Numbered from the stretch's first letter, positions 1 through 8,621 are shown. The stretch is 64,000 bases of DNA from JAEUIE01 sp046350055 (GCA_046350055.1 JAXMBC010000001.1:5022001-5086000); one strand, 5' to 3'. Program-made: numbers and translations. Notes: a model not told the origin generated them from the letters alone.

Positions 1-517
1 GGCACGCGATGTAGCAACGCTCGTCCGTCTCCGTCAGGTCCGCAGCATCTGGGGCTGGATGGGCGATCCCTTCCCCTGCTGGCTCGCACTGCGTGGCTTA
101 CCGACGCTGCGTTTGCGCATGTTGGCCTCCTGCGATAATGCCAACAAGCTGGCACATTTTCTCCGCGATCAGCCCGGTGTCAGTCGCGTCATTCATCCGA
201 GCCTGTCAAAGCACCCTGATCATGCACTATGCAAGAAAATGCTGGGAGGCCACTACGGGAACATGTTGTGCATGGAGCTTGCCGGGGGTAGAGCCGCAGT
301 CAATCGCTTCTTCCAGAAGGCTCCCGCACTGAAGTTCTGCCCCTCGCTGGGTGACTATGCAACGACCTGCAGCCACCCGGCCAGCACATCCCATCGCTAC
401 CTTGACCCAGCGGAGCGGGAACGCCAGAGCATCACCGAAGGATTGATTCGAGTTTCCGTGGGCATCGAACCGTGGGAAGAACTTGCCCAGGCTTTCCGTG
501 TGGGATTGGAGTCATGA
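1..517 (+). CDS. Cystathionine gamma-synthase/lyase-type PLP enzyme, C-terminal part
   Basis: The reading frame is open from base 2 to the left edge, so the N-terminus, including the PLP lysine region, lies outside the window. About 171 residues remain. They match the C-terminal domain of the Cys/Met-metabolism PLP family: a LALRGLPTLRLRM helix, then SLGDYATTCSHPASTSH, then a closing LIRVSVGIE segment that helps bind the substrate carboxylate. Family members perform trans-sulfuration or gamma-elimination on homoserine esters, cystathionine or methionine; which reaction applies here cannot be decided from this fragment. The stop overlaps the start of the next gene as ATGA, so the two are probably co-translated. 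A serine O-acetyltransferase gene lies about 6 kb away on the other strand, also in sulfur amino-acid metabolism. Confidence 0.88.
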   Translation, partial: ARDVATLVRLRQVRSIWGWMGDPFPCWLALRGLPTLRLRMLASCDNANKLAHFLRDQPGVSRVIHPSLSKHPDHALCKKMLGGHYGNMLCMELAGGRAAVNRFFQKAPALKFCPSLGDYATTCSHPASTSHRYLDPAERERQSITEGLIRVSVGIEPWEELAQAFRVGLES

Positions 518-1104
518 ATATGACCATGTTGCTTGCATGTCTCTTTTGCCTCGTGCCCGGCAAATACAACGAGGTGATCAATATCGGCGATAAAGCCCCG
601 CAATGGGAAGCGCTCACAGGTACCGATGGGAAAAAGCACGTGATGGATGAGTGGAAGGCTAAGCCCTACCTGGTAGTAGTCTTCACTTGCAACAGTTGCC
701 CCTGTGCCCGTGACTATGAAGACCGCATCAAAGCCCTGGTGGAAAATCACAAAGAGCACCTGGCTGTGGTAGCCATCAATGCCAATCTCATTAAGGACGA
801 TAGCCCCGAAGCCATGAAAAAGCGGGCCGAGGAAAGGGGTTACAATTTCATGTATCTCCATGACTCAACACAGAAGGTCGCCAAAGCCTACGGTGCCACC
901 TACACACCCGAGTTCTTCCTTCTCAATCGGGATCGCAAAGTGATCTATATGGGTGCCCTCGATGACAAGGACGATCCCGACAAAGTGAACGTAAAATATC
1001 TCGAAGAAGCTCTCCAAGCCAGCCTGTCAGGCAAGCCCGTGGAAAAACCGGAAACGCTCGCACGTGGCTGTATGATCCGCTACAAGAAACGGGGCAAAGA
1101 ATAG
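514..1104 (+). CDS. Secreted thioredoxin-like (AhpC/TSA-type redoxin) protein
   Basis: A 196-residue protein with a short hydrophobic N-terminus (MNMTMLLACLFCLVPG) that suggests export or membrane attachment. The core is a thioredoxin fold of the redoxin/AhpC-TSA type: GDKAPQWEAL, then FTCNSCPCARDYEDR with a CxxC pair at residues 59 and 62, and a cis-Pro-like TYTPEFFLL strand further on. This is a family common in planctomycetes; thiol oxidoreductase or peroxidase activity is inferred. I place the start at the ATG at 514, overlapping the upstream stop as ATGA, rather than at 472, because it gives the hydrophobic leader and the coupling. The partner substrate is unknown. Confidence 0.85.
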   Translation: MNMTMLLACLFCLVPGKYNEVINIGDKAPQWEALTGTDGKKHVMDEWKAKPYLVVVFTCNSCPCARDYEDRIKALVENHKEHLAVVAINANLIKDDSPEAMKKRAEERGYNFMYLHDSTQKVAKAYGATYTPEFFLLNRDRKVIYMGALDDKDDPDKVNVKYLEEALQASLSGKPVEKPETLARGCMIRYKKRGKE

Positions 1105-1192
1105 TCTGCACAGCAGACCCTGAATTCGCCTACACCTAATCCCTGCTTTCGAGTATGGTCAGTGTGAGACTGATCAACGGATCAAGGCAGGG

Positions 1193-1819
1193 ATGCCCAT
1201 GGGCCGAATAATTGCTAACAGGAACTGGTGGCTGGCTACAGCTCTCTTGCTATGCGTAGTCAGCTCCATCACCTGGTATGCCTGGAATCAGCAGCGGCAC
1301 TACCGCAATGTACTGGCGGTGAAGCCAGGCGTCCTCTATCGCAGTGGCCAGCTCACACGCAAAGGGTTGGAACGAGTCCTATACGAGAACAATATTGCCA
1401 CAGTCGTCAGTCTGCGTGGCAATGTTCAGCAGATTCACACCAACCACGACTGGGAAGAGTCCCTCTGTTTCAAGAACTTCGTTCACTTTATCTCCATCCC
1501 TCTGGGCTCAACTGAACAGCGTGCTCACCCTTCTCCTGGTGAGGCGTATCAGCTAATTGATTCCGCTGCACAGCAGTTTCTCGAAATCATGAGCGATCCC
1601 GTGACCTACCCGAGGCCCGTGCTCATCCATTGCCTGGCTGGAGTGCATCGCACGGGAGTCATGTCTGCGCTGTTCCGCATGGAAATAGAAGGATGGAGCA
1701 AGGAACGGGCAATTGCGGAAATGCGGGCGCTGGGCTATACCGACTTCACCAGCTACGATCCTCTTCGGGATTATCTCGTCAACTGGCAACCAGGAAGAAA
1801 AGCCATCGCTGGCAAGTAA
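1193..1819 (+). CDS. Membrane-anchored dual-specificity/tyrosine phosphatase-like protein
   Basis: 208 residues. An N-terminal membrane anchor spans about residues 12-30, followed by a phosphatase domain. The domain contains the GVLYRSGQL strand typical of bacterial DSP-like proteins and the P-loop HCLAGVHRTG, with nucleophile Cys147 and Arg153. The general-acid region is not obvious. The substrate may be a phosphoprotein, phosphoinositide or phosphatidylglycerol phosphate; the sequence does not tell. A related but longer protein is encoded at 19786-20838, with the same layout of anchor, G-x-LYRS strand and HCxxGxxRTG loop. An AAGGCAGGG stretch precedes the start; the ATG at 1199 is an alternative. 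Confidence 0.85.
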   Translation: MPMGRIIANRNWWLATALLLCVVSSITWYAWNQQRHYRNVLAVKPGVLYRSGQLTRKGLERVLYENNIATVVSLRGNVQQIHTNHDWEESLCFKNFVHFISIPLGSTEQRAHPSPGEAYQLIDSAAQQFLEIMSDPVTYPRPVLIHCLAGVHRTGVMSALFRMEIEGWSKERAIAEMRALGYTDFTSYDPLRDYLVNWQPGRKAIAGK

Positions 1820-1885
1820 CCTATACCATTCTGCAATCAGGCTGGAGACCTGTGCTACACTTGAGTCTCCTCCTGAGTAAACAAC

Positions 1886-4042
1886 ATGGCAGTATATTTT
1901 GGCAATGCTGAGCTGCATCAGGCACTCATGCAAGGTGATCTTACCCAACTCAAGTTGCTCCATGAGCGTGGAGTGAATTTCAATGTTGCAGATGCAACTT
2001 ACGGCTCTCCGTTGACTTTCTCCATCCTGGAAAAGAATACGAAGCTAATCAACTTCCTGTTGGACCATGGGGCAGATCCGAACTTTCGATCCAAGACACT
2101 TTCCAGCTCTGCACTCGACACAGCGGTGATGAATAAACAAGTGAACATCGTCAAAACTCTGCTAGCACGCGGGGCCAACCCCAACCTTGCCGACTCAGAT
2201 GGTAGCTCGCCGTTGATCACGGCGCTCTCGGTCGAATCGCTGGAACTGACCACGCTGTTGGTCGAGGCAGGCGCTGATGTGCTCCAAAAGAACAAGTACG
2301 GCGTGAACGCACTGCGAGCAGTCGAAACTGGACGCAACAAGAAGCTGCGCGCCTATATCCTGCAACAAGCTAAAACGATGCCTGCTTCCGCCAACCCGGA
2401 AGTAGCTGCCAAACTTGGCCAGGTGAAAGCGATAGAGCAATGGTTAATGAAGAATCCTCCATCCGCACTGCTTGCCAAAGTCGCATCCATCGCAGCGCAG
2501 GCAGGCCATGCTGAAGTTATCCAGGTATTGCTCGCCCATGGTCTCGATCCCAACGCAAAAGCCAAGCCGGATGACTCCATGATCCACTGGCCGAAGGAGC
2601 CGCTGCTCTTCTGGGCTATTGGGGAAGGGCATTCTGCCGTCGTGAAAGTATTGCTCGATGCAGGCGCCAAAGTCGATCTATGTACACAGAACACTGCATC
2701 CGCCTTGCTGGTGGCAACAGCCAATCGCAAAGTGGACATTGTCAAGTTGCTTCTGGCCTACGGAGCCGATCCGTTGCAAGCCGACAAGAACGGCACCACC
2801 GCACTGTCACAAGCAAGGGAATGGGGACTGAAACAGATCAGCAAGATCCTGGAGAAGGCACTCGACCAGAAACCGAAACAGACTACTACACTTGTGGAAG
2901 CAGCCAAAAATGGCCTGGTAGACCAAGTGAAAACGCATCTTGCTCATCAGGCTGATCCTGAAATGCAGGATGATCAGGGTGCCACCTCGTTGCAATGGGC
3001 TGTGATGCAGGGTAACGCCCCTTTGCTCAAGCTGTTGCTCGATTCTGGTGCCAAAGTGCAGCCAGATACCGTGCGCAGCACCTGGGATTATGCACTCATA
3101 CACAACGCTAACCCTGAGATCGTCAAACTACTGATCGAAGCCGGGCTGGATGTGAATCAGCCTCAATTCCTGAAAAATACCCAATTCACTCCATTGCAAT
3201 ATGCCGTCATGACAGTCGGCAAGCATGTCGAAGAGGTGCTGGGACTGCTTCTGGATGCTGGCGCGGATCAACATGTCGTCCATACTCCCAAGTTACCATC
3301 CAACGTACAAACACAACTCGATCAGCTCAAAGCACTGGGCTCCGGGCTGGGTCGCAAGATCGGCGCCTCCAAGACTCTACTGGAACTAGCCGCAGGCAAT
3401 CGCAAGGCATCCGTGTACCTCAAATCTCGACTAGGCATACCAAAAGACGCCTATGAGTTGGCCGTTGAACAGGCAAAGAAGCTGACCGAGGCATTGACTA
3501 CGGAACCGATGACATCGCTCGCGAACGATATTGCCAAGCGTATGGGAAAGGCAGCTCAGCCCTGGAAGAAACGTAAGGGCGTTCTTTCGTTCTGGGTGAA
3601 ACTCGCCAAGGTCTTCCCCGGCAAAGAGAATGAAGCTGGGGAACACCTGCGTGAGTATGCCCAGGAAGTTCAGCAACGGGGCGGGCACCTCATCTATCAC
3701 CGCCTGCCCGAAGGCTTCGCGAGCAAGACCGAACTCCTGTTCTTTCCTACCAGTAATCCTTACGTGGTAATGGCTGCTTGCGGCACAAATGGCGACAATT
3801 ATGGCTTGGCAACTCGCGATGTCGTCAAGTGGTTTGATGAACAGGCTGCCAGCCACCCGTTTTACGTCATCGGCTGTAGTTACGATTTTATTGATGTCCG
3901 TTTCCGCACACCTGTAACTGATGCCAACAAGTTCATCAAGAAACTTGTGGCATTCTGCCCCGACATGGACGAAGGCGAAGGCACCAAAGCCTTTGCCTCT
4001 GAGTTCGCCCAATCAGGAGATTGCTTCTTCTGGTGGGATTAA
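1886..4042 (+). CDS. Ankyrin-repeat protein with C-terminal DUF4253 domain
   Basis: 718 residues without a clear signal peptide, so probably cytoplasmic. Roughly residues 1-470 are ankyrin repeats, seen as recurring motifs such as NFLLDHGADPNFRS, TLLARGANPNLADSDG, LLVEAGADVLQKNKYG and KLLLDSGAKV. A helical linker follows. The last 130 or so residues resemble DUF4253: SNPYVVMAACGTNGDNYG, a FYVIGCSYDF strand, and the very end SGDCFFWWD, equivalent to the LYLWWD ending typical of that family. DUF4253 has no known function and is usually found alone, so its joining to ankyrin repeats is notable. Ankyrins imply protein binding. The stop overlaps the convergent PEP-CTERM gene by four bases. Confidence 0.85.
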   Translation: MAVYFGNAELHQALMQGDLTQLKLLHERGVNFNVADATYGSPLTFSILEKNTKLINFLLDHGADPNFRSKTLSSSALDTAVMNKQVNIVKTLLARGANPNLADSDGSSPLITALSVESLELTTLLVEAGADVLQKNKYGVNALRAVETGRNKKLRAYILQQAKTMPASANPEVAAKLGQVKAIEQWLMKNPPSALLAKVASIAAQAGHAEVIQVLLAHGLDPNAKAKPDDSMIHWPKEPLLFWAIGEGHSAVVKVLLDAGAKVDLCTQNTASALLVATANRKVDIVKLLLAYGADPLQADKNGTTALSQAREWGLKQISKILEKALDQKPKQTTTLVEAAKNGLVDQVKTHLAHQADPEMQDDQGATSLQWAVMQGNAPLLKLLLDSGAKVQPDTVRSTWDYALIHNANPEIVKLLIEAGLDVNQPQFLKNTQFTPLQYAVMTVGKHVEEVLGLLLDAGADQHVVHTPKLPSNVQTQLDQLKALGSGLGRKIGASKTLLELAAGNRKASVYLKSRLGIPKDAYELAVEQAKKLTEALTTEPMTSLANDIAKRMGKAAQPWKKRKGVLSFWVKLAKVFPGKENEAGEHLREYAQEVQQRGGHLIYHRLPEGFASKTELLFFPTSNPYVVMAACGTNGDNYGLATRDVVKWFDEQAASHPFYVIGCSYDFIDVRFRTPVTDANKFIKKLVAFCPDMDEGEGTKAFASEFAQSGDCFFWWD

Positions 4043-4806
4043 GCTAACTCACGCGATTTCCTCCACCAGTAGACCGGTCCGGCGATCAACGCGGTCCCCA
4101 CCAGCAGCGCCCAGGATCCCGGTTCGGGGATGGCCACCGCATTCAAGCGAACATCGTCGAAATCCACTTCAATATTCGGCACCGCAGGTGTTCCGGGAAA
4201 ATTCAGATTCACCAGTCGTATTCCCAGGCTGTGTCCGAGTAGCGGATGGTCAAACGGTACATCATAGACCAATGTCGACAGGCGAAATTCACCTTCAGGA
4301 ATCGTGTTGCCGATGCTGTTGTTGTCAGAGGCGATCACCGTGCCTCCAGCAAGAAGATCAATTCGATAGCCCGGAAAGCCATTGAGATTATAGAACACAC
4401 CCGGCCCACCTGAGGATCCTGGAAGCGATGTACCAGAGGCAATATTGCCGATCTGCACACTCAGGGTATAGCGTGTGTTGCCCACCAGACTGCTGGTTAA
4501 TGTCTGCTGCAATCCAGCTTCTGCAGTTTGGTTGCCTCCCAGAAACACGAGAGCTGCATTCACACCTTCGGGTGTACCTCCGGGGAAATATTCGACTCCC
4601 GGCAGAGGTCGAATGACACCCACTGCATTGACCGTCTGGTTGATGATTCCCCCCGGATCGTACCGGTTCCAGCCGACCGGATCAAGCACCACAAATGCAC
4701 CTGGAGTGATGATGTTCTCTTCAAATCCAGGATTGATGATGGAAATGGGTTGTGCCTGCAGAGAACTCAGACAGGCCACACCAATACACAGTGTAATCAG
4801 CCGCAT
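4039..4806 (-). CDS. PEP-CTERM sorting-domain protein
   Basis: 255 residues with a signal peptide (MRLITLCIGVACLSSLQAQ) and the tripartite C-terminal sorting signal: PEP motif in IPEPGSWALL, a hydrophobic segment, then basic WWRKSRELA. Such proteins are exported and cleaved by an exosortase, which is not encoded in this window. The middle resembles the all-beta ectodomain common in planctomycete PEP-CTERM proteins (SIINPGFEEN near the start, VDFDDVRLNAV near the end), a jelly-roll-like fold often linked to surface or exopolysaccharide functions. A strong ribosome site (AGGAGGA) sits five bases before the ATG and is partly inside a possible hairpin at 4814-4836. It is downstream of the broken PQQ-like gene. 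Confidence 0.85.
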   Translation of the reverse strand: MRLITLCIGVACLSSLQAQPISIINPGFEENIITPGAFVVLDPVGWNRYDPGGIINQTVNAVGVIRPLPGVEYFPGGTPEGVNAALVFLGGNQTAEAGLQQTLTSSLVGNTRYTLSVQIGNIASGTSLPGSSGGPGVFYNLNGFPGYRIDLLAGGTVIASDNNSIGNTIPEGEFRLSTLVYDVPFDHPLLGHSLGIRLVNLNFPGTPAVPNIEVDFDDVRLNAVAIPEPGSWALLVGTALIAGPVYWWRKSRELA

Positions 4807-4813
4807 AACTTCC

Positions 4814-4836
4814 TCCTGAGGATGTCTCCGTCAGGA
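4814..4836 (-). promoter_or_regulatory. Possible hairpin masking the ribosome site of the PEP-CTERM gene
   Basis: Read on the minus strand, TCCTGA and TCAGGA form a perfect six-base inverted repeat separated by eleven bases. The 3' arm overlaps the AGGAGGA ribosome-binding site of the PEP-CTERM gene. In mRNA this could lower translation unless opened. The pairing is seen directly; a regulatory role is inference, and short inverted repeats occur by chance. Confidence 0.3.
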
Positions 4837-4871
4837 AGAGATGGCGACTGGTGGGAATATCTTTCAGGGAA

Positions 4872-6197
4872 TTACTCTTTTGCGAGTGAATAGCAGCGGA
4901 TCTCCTTATCGTTTCTCACAAAGATGCACCGGTTGGCAAATGCGGGATGGGTCCAGACAATGTCGCGACCCTGGGCAACCTGAGTCGGCTCAATCAGGTG
5001 TGCTTTGCTGATTTCTTCATACCCTGCCGGTGTAAGCCTGGCAATCATCAGATTGCCTTTTTCGTTAAAGAGGAAGAAGTTCTTCGTGGCTTCATGCTGA
5101 ATCAGGAATGCATTGGCCCAGCGAGCTTGTCGACCTGCTTCAGTAGCCTTGAAGGTTTCCCAGACACGTTCTCCCGTAGTTGCTTTCAATCATCGCAGTT
5201 GGCCATGACTGCAGATGCCATAGATATGCTCATCCACGATGAAAGGCGTGGGCATGATGGAATGTAAGCCATCGGTACGAACTTCGCTGTTGCTTTTTCC
5301 TTTCCAGATAACCTCGGCAGTTGGGGTGGTGCCGGACTTGATCTGCAGCATGAGCGGGCCATTGTAAAATGCTGTGAGGAACAATCGGTCACCCGGCAGT
5401 GGCACAGGCATGGGCACACTTAATCCTGATTGAATCTTCCATGGATACATCCAGTAGACCTTGCCCGTTTCCGGATCGAGGCTGTTGACCGCTTCCGGAT
5501 GCCAGATGATGAGCTGACGTGTACCGGCCAAGGTGTAGATGACCGGTGGGCAATAGCCCGGCTCAGCTGCATGGAGTGCCTTCCACAATTCCTTGCCCGT
5601 ATCCTTATGAAAGGCGACGGCAACACTATCCTTGCCACCCACAATGCATATCAGTTTATCGCCATCGATGAGAGGTGATGCGGACCAGCCCCACACCGGA
5701 CTTTTGACCTGATACTCCTTGGGGAAGTTCTTTGACCAGAGCACGGTACCCTTTTCTGCATCCAGACAGAGAAGATCGCCCATCGCTCCCAGGGAGTAGA
5801 CCTTCCCCTGATAGACGATGGGAGTGCAGCGTGGTCCTGCGGAATAACTGATGTCGTACTGGCACTCATAGGTATGTGCCCAGAGTTCCTTGCCTGTAAC
5901 TGCATCAAGACATCTGATCGATTCCGTACCCGCCAGTTTCGTCCGACTGAAATCGTTTTTGGGCTTTTCCAGTCCTTTGTTCAGAGTGCGATCATTGACA
6001 TAGACTTTGCCGAGAGCAACAGCTGGTCCAGCATAGCCACTACCAAGTGGTTGCTTCCAGAGTAGCCTCGGACCACCTTCCGGGAACTTCTCCACAACGC
6101 CTGTTTCACGCCAGATGGCATCACGCTGCGTGCCAAGCCATTGGGGCCAGTCGAGGGGTTGAGTTGCAGTCACGAAGGTGAGAAGCAGGCTGAGCAT
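4872..6197 (-). pseudogene. PQQ-like beta-propeller protein interrupted by an in-frame TGA
   Basis: Starting at the ATG at 6197 (ribosome site AGGAGA six bases upstream, then signal peptide MLSLLLTFVTATQ), the frame runs 335 codons, meets TGA at 5190-5192, and continues without shift for 105 more codons to a stop at 4872. The two parts form one planctomycete PQQ-binding-like propeller (YVNDRT, CLDAVTGKELW, CIVGGKDSVA, then after the stop TTGERVWETF and HPAFANRCIF). The break falls in GQLR-stop-LKATTGE, where the family pattern CLDAxTGE places a cysteine, so TGC or TGT to TGA is a one-base change. A recent nonsense mutation, a sequence error, or UGA decoding as selenocysteine are all open. A longer start at 6233 lacks the leader and ribosome site. 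Confidence 0.75.
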
Positions 6198-6260
6198 TGG
6201 TATCTCCTGTGATTCGGTCGAGTGACCTGCCACTACTCTTACTTGGGGACGAGTGTGACA

Positions 6261-7187
6261 TTAGATATCAAACTGCAGGTTGTCGGGTTGGTTCTTCGTG
6301 CGAATCCGCAATGATGGTTCACCGATGACTACGCTCGAGTAGGGAGCTATTGAGTGGGAGAGTCTGACATTGGATCCAATGATGCTGTGATGCCCCACTA
6401 CTGTATCACCACCGAGCACGGAGGCATTGGCATACACAATCACGTGGTCTTCCAGGGTCGGATGCCTCTTCGTAGTACGGATCAGGTTGCCTGCATCATC
6501 GCGTGGGAAGTTGTAAGCACCAAGCGTCACTCCCTGGTAGAGGGTGACATGCTCGCCGATAACGCACGTCGCTCCGATGACAACACCTGTCCCATGGTCG
6601 ATGAAGAATCGCGGACCGATCTGGGCAGCCGGGTGAATGTCGATGCCCGTTTGGCTGTGGGCATACTCAGCCATCATGCGGGGGATGAGAGGAACGTTCA
6701 ATTTGAGTAGAGCATGAGAAAGACGATAGACGGTTACGGCATAGAGGCCAGGATAGCAGAAAACGACTTCCGCGGTACCTGTGGCGGCAGGGTCGCCATC
6801 GTGAGCAGCTTGAACATCCTGGGTTAGAGCTTTGCGGATGCCGGGAAGCTGACTCAGGAACTGCTGGGCGCGCTGCCGGGCCAGTGACTCCACATCGCTA
6901 TGGGCCTGTGGGCATTGGGGGTCGTGATGCAAGGCACGGGCGAACTGCCGCTGCATCCTTTCCCCCAGACTGTCTAGCATGTCGCCAACGTGATAGGAAA
7001 CGTTGCCCATGTGCAGATTCTGTCGGCGGCCGTAGCCGGGGTACATCAGTTCAAACAGATCATCCAGGATCGTGCGAATCGCCTCACGGCTGGGCAACGG
7101 ATGCTGCCCCAGATAGCTGGCGGTGTTGCTGGAGGAGTACGTTTCCACAAGTTTGGCTGTGAGGATCGGCAACGGATCAGGGGACAT
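6261..7187 (-). CDS. cysE: Serine O-acetyltransferase
   Basis: 308 residues, the longer EpsC/CysE type with an alpha-helical N-terminal region of about 170 residues. A left-handed beta-helix of hexapeptide repeats follows: FIDHGTGVVIGATCVIGEHV, VTLYQGVTLGA, HPTLEDHVIVYANASVLGG, HHSIIGSNV. It transfers acetyl from acetyl-CoA to L-serine to make O-acetylserine for cysteine synthesis in the cytoplasm. The DHGTG histidine and aspartate are the usual catalytic elements of the family. It lies 27 bases upstream-strand-wise from the interrupted propeller gene and 29 bases downstream of the esterase-like gene, so all three could share a minus-strand transcript. The symbol is given by family; the short C-terminal tail is not diagnostic. 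Confidence 0.9.
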   Translation of the reverse strand: MSPDPLPILTAKLVETYSSSNTASYLGQHPLPSREAIRTILDDLFELMYPGYGRRQNLHMGNVSYHVGDMLDSLGERMQRQFARALHHDPQCPQAHSDVESLARQRAQQFLSQLPGIRKALTQDVQAAHDGDPAATGTAEVVFCYPGLYAVTVYRLSHALLKLNVPLIPRMMAEYAHSQTGIDIHPAAQIGPRFFIDHGTGVVIGATCVIGEHVTLYQGVTLGAYNFPRDDAGNLIRTTKRHPTLEDHVIVYANASVLGGDTVVGHHSIIGSNVRLSHSIAPYSSVVIGEPSLRIRTKNQPDNLQFDI

Positions 7188-7216
7188 TACTCACTCCATG
7201 AGATGATGGAAAGATT

Positions 7217-7945
7217 CTATAGCAAACGCCGCGACTCTGCCTTCATTCCTTGCTGCATGAAGCGAATACTGTACTGGAGGGCTTCGCCCCACCAAGTCTT
7301 GGTGCAATCGCCCTGGAGGTCGGCATGGTGTTCGACTCCGAGGGCACGCAGCTTTTCATGAAGACGGTCGTTGCCTCGGAAGTGAACGGTATTGGATGAA
7401 TTCGCAAAGAGCGCGAGATGACGAGGGACTTGTCTTGGATTGATCATCATTCCAACTGAGTGTTGCCGACATTCCTCCGGAGAAAGGAAGCAGTGATCCA
7501 GACATGTTCCTTTTCCATATTCCTTTTCGAGAGCAATCGATCCGTCGAGACTGACGACAACAGGAAACTTCTCCGGAGCACAAAACCCCAGCCTCAAGGC
7601 TCCCTGCCCGCCGGTTCCTATTCCCACCACAGCAAGTCTGCAGATGTTCCAGTTAGTAGCTGCCCAATCGAATACGGGACCGAGCAGCCAATGAGCAGGA
7701 CTTAGAGTGTTGTCAAACGAGGGTATCAGACGGTCAAGCCACCACGTCTGTTTCACTTGCGGGACGATGACAGGCCAGTTGAGTTGCAGCAAGTGATCCG
7801 TTGCCTGTGTGGAACTTTCAAAATCGGCATGATCAATAGGCAGATACAGCACGGCAAACGGCAACGGCTTGGCAGGCTGCCAGTACTGCACCTCATGTCC
7901 TGCAACAATATGAGTATGCCAATCGCCTTTCCTGCCCCACCACAT
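7217..7945 (-). CDS. Esterase-fold (alpha/beta hydrolase) protein lacking the serine nucleophile
   Basis: 242 residues resembling the esterase D family in layout: AVLYLPIDHADFE, VFDWAATNWN, then the nucleophile-elbow strand LAVVGIGTGGQGALRLGF at about residues 104-121. In active relatives this loop reads G-x-S-x-G-G-x-G-A; here the serine position is Gly110 and the next residue is Thr111. No other serine can be placed at the elbow, so it is probably a non-catalytic homologue. A histidine-containing C-terminal region (TVHFRGNDRLHEKL) is present. No signal peptide is visible. It is divergent from the phosphoribosyltransferase gene, 68 bases apart start to start. Function unknown; a binding or regulatory role is inference. 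Confidence 0.7.
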   Translation of the reverse strand: MWWGRKGDWHTHIVAGHEVQYWQPAKPLPFAVLYLPIDHADFESSTQATDHLLQLNWPVIVPQVKQTWWLDRLIPSFDNTLSPAHWLLGPVFDWAATNWNICRLAVVGIGTGGQGALRLGFCAPEKFPVVVSLDGSIALEKEYGKGTCLDHCFLSPEECRQHSVGMMINPRQVPRHLALFANSSNTVHFRGNDRLHEKLRALGVEHHADLQGDCTKTWWGEALQYSIRFMQQGMKAESRRLL

Positions 7946-7949
7946 CGTC

Positions 7950-8010
7950 CGTGTTCCTGCTGTACTTCGCCGACGTCCCTATTATGATAGGCAGACCTCC
8001 ACGGAACACG
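7950..8010. promoter_or_regulatory. Symmetric inverted repeat between divergent genes
   Basis: CGTGTTCC at 7950-7957 and GGAACACG at 8003-8010 are perfect reverse complements. One arm lies four bases outside the esterase-like start codon and the other three bases before the phosphoribosyltransferase ATG at 8014. The symmetry about the divergent region could mark paired binding sites; it could also be chance. Confidence 0.25.
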
Positions 8011-8013
8011 TTC

Positions 8014-8592
8014 ATGCAAGTGCTTCTTAGTGCAGACAAGATACAAACCCGCATCGAAGAGATGGCCCACGAGATTGCTCTCGACTATGGCAATGAACCC
8101 ATCACACTCATCGGCATCCTTAATGGCAGCCTGATGTTCATGGCAGATTTGTTACGTGAACTCAAAATGCCTACCCGCATCGGCTTTCTCCGGGCCTCCA
8201 GCTACCGTGGCTCTGCTACCCGGCCGAGTCATCTCGAAATTCTGCCCGGCCTGGTGCCTGATGTGAAGGGACGACATGTAATCCTGCTGGATGATATTCT
8301 CGACACCGCTCGCACACTGACTGGCGTGATCAACTTTCTCCAATGCCAGCAACCTGCCTCACTGAAAGTCGCTGTACTCCTCCGGAAACGAGGCCGACAG
8401 GAAGTTCCTCTGGAACCCGACTACACCGGCTTTGAAATCCCCGACCTCTTCGTTATCGGCTACGGCCTCGATTTCAACGATGATTACCGCCAGCTTCCCT
8501 ACATTGGCGTACTAGATGAGGCGAACATTCACATCGCCCATCATCATGAGTTGATCACTGAGGCGGTGTTGGAAGCAACGGTAAGGGGTTAG
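8014..8592 (+). CDS. hpt: Hypoxanthine phosphoribosyltransferase
   Basis: 192 residues from the ATG at 8014, a normal length for the family. The PRPP-binding loop is VILLDDILDTARTL (residues 89-102). The flexible-loop region ASSYRGSATRPS and the base-binding region VIGYGLDFNDDYRQLPYIG near the C-terminus are also present. It salvages hypoxanthine or guanine to IMP or GMP using PRPP, in the cytoplasm. Upstream in-frame starts at 7951 and 7984 exist but would add residues unlike the family and run into the divergent control region, so 8014 is preferred. It is followed 29 bases later by a class IV aminotransferase in the same direction. Confidence 0.92.
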   Translation: MQVLLSADKIQTRIEEMAHEIALDYGNEPITLIGILNGSLMFMADLLRELKMPTRIGFLRASSYRGSATRPSHLEILPGLVPDVKGRHVILLDDILDTARTLTGVINFLQCQQPASLKVAVLLRKRGRQEVPLEPDYTGFEIPDLFVIGYGLDFNDDYRQLPYIGVLDEANIHIAHHHELITEAVLEATVRG

Positions 8593-8621
8593 AAAGTTGA
8601 AAAGGGGATCTGCACCCAGCA

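Noticed and set aside
5190..5192. Confident call of a selenoprotein
   Set aside because: The position suits it, but no selenocysteine machinery or confirmed SECIS is visible in the window, and a second gene in the window has an ordinary TAA break.
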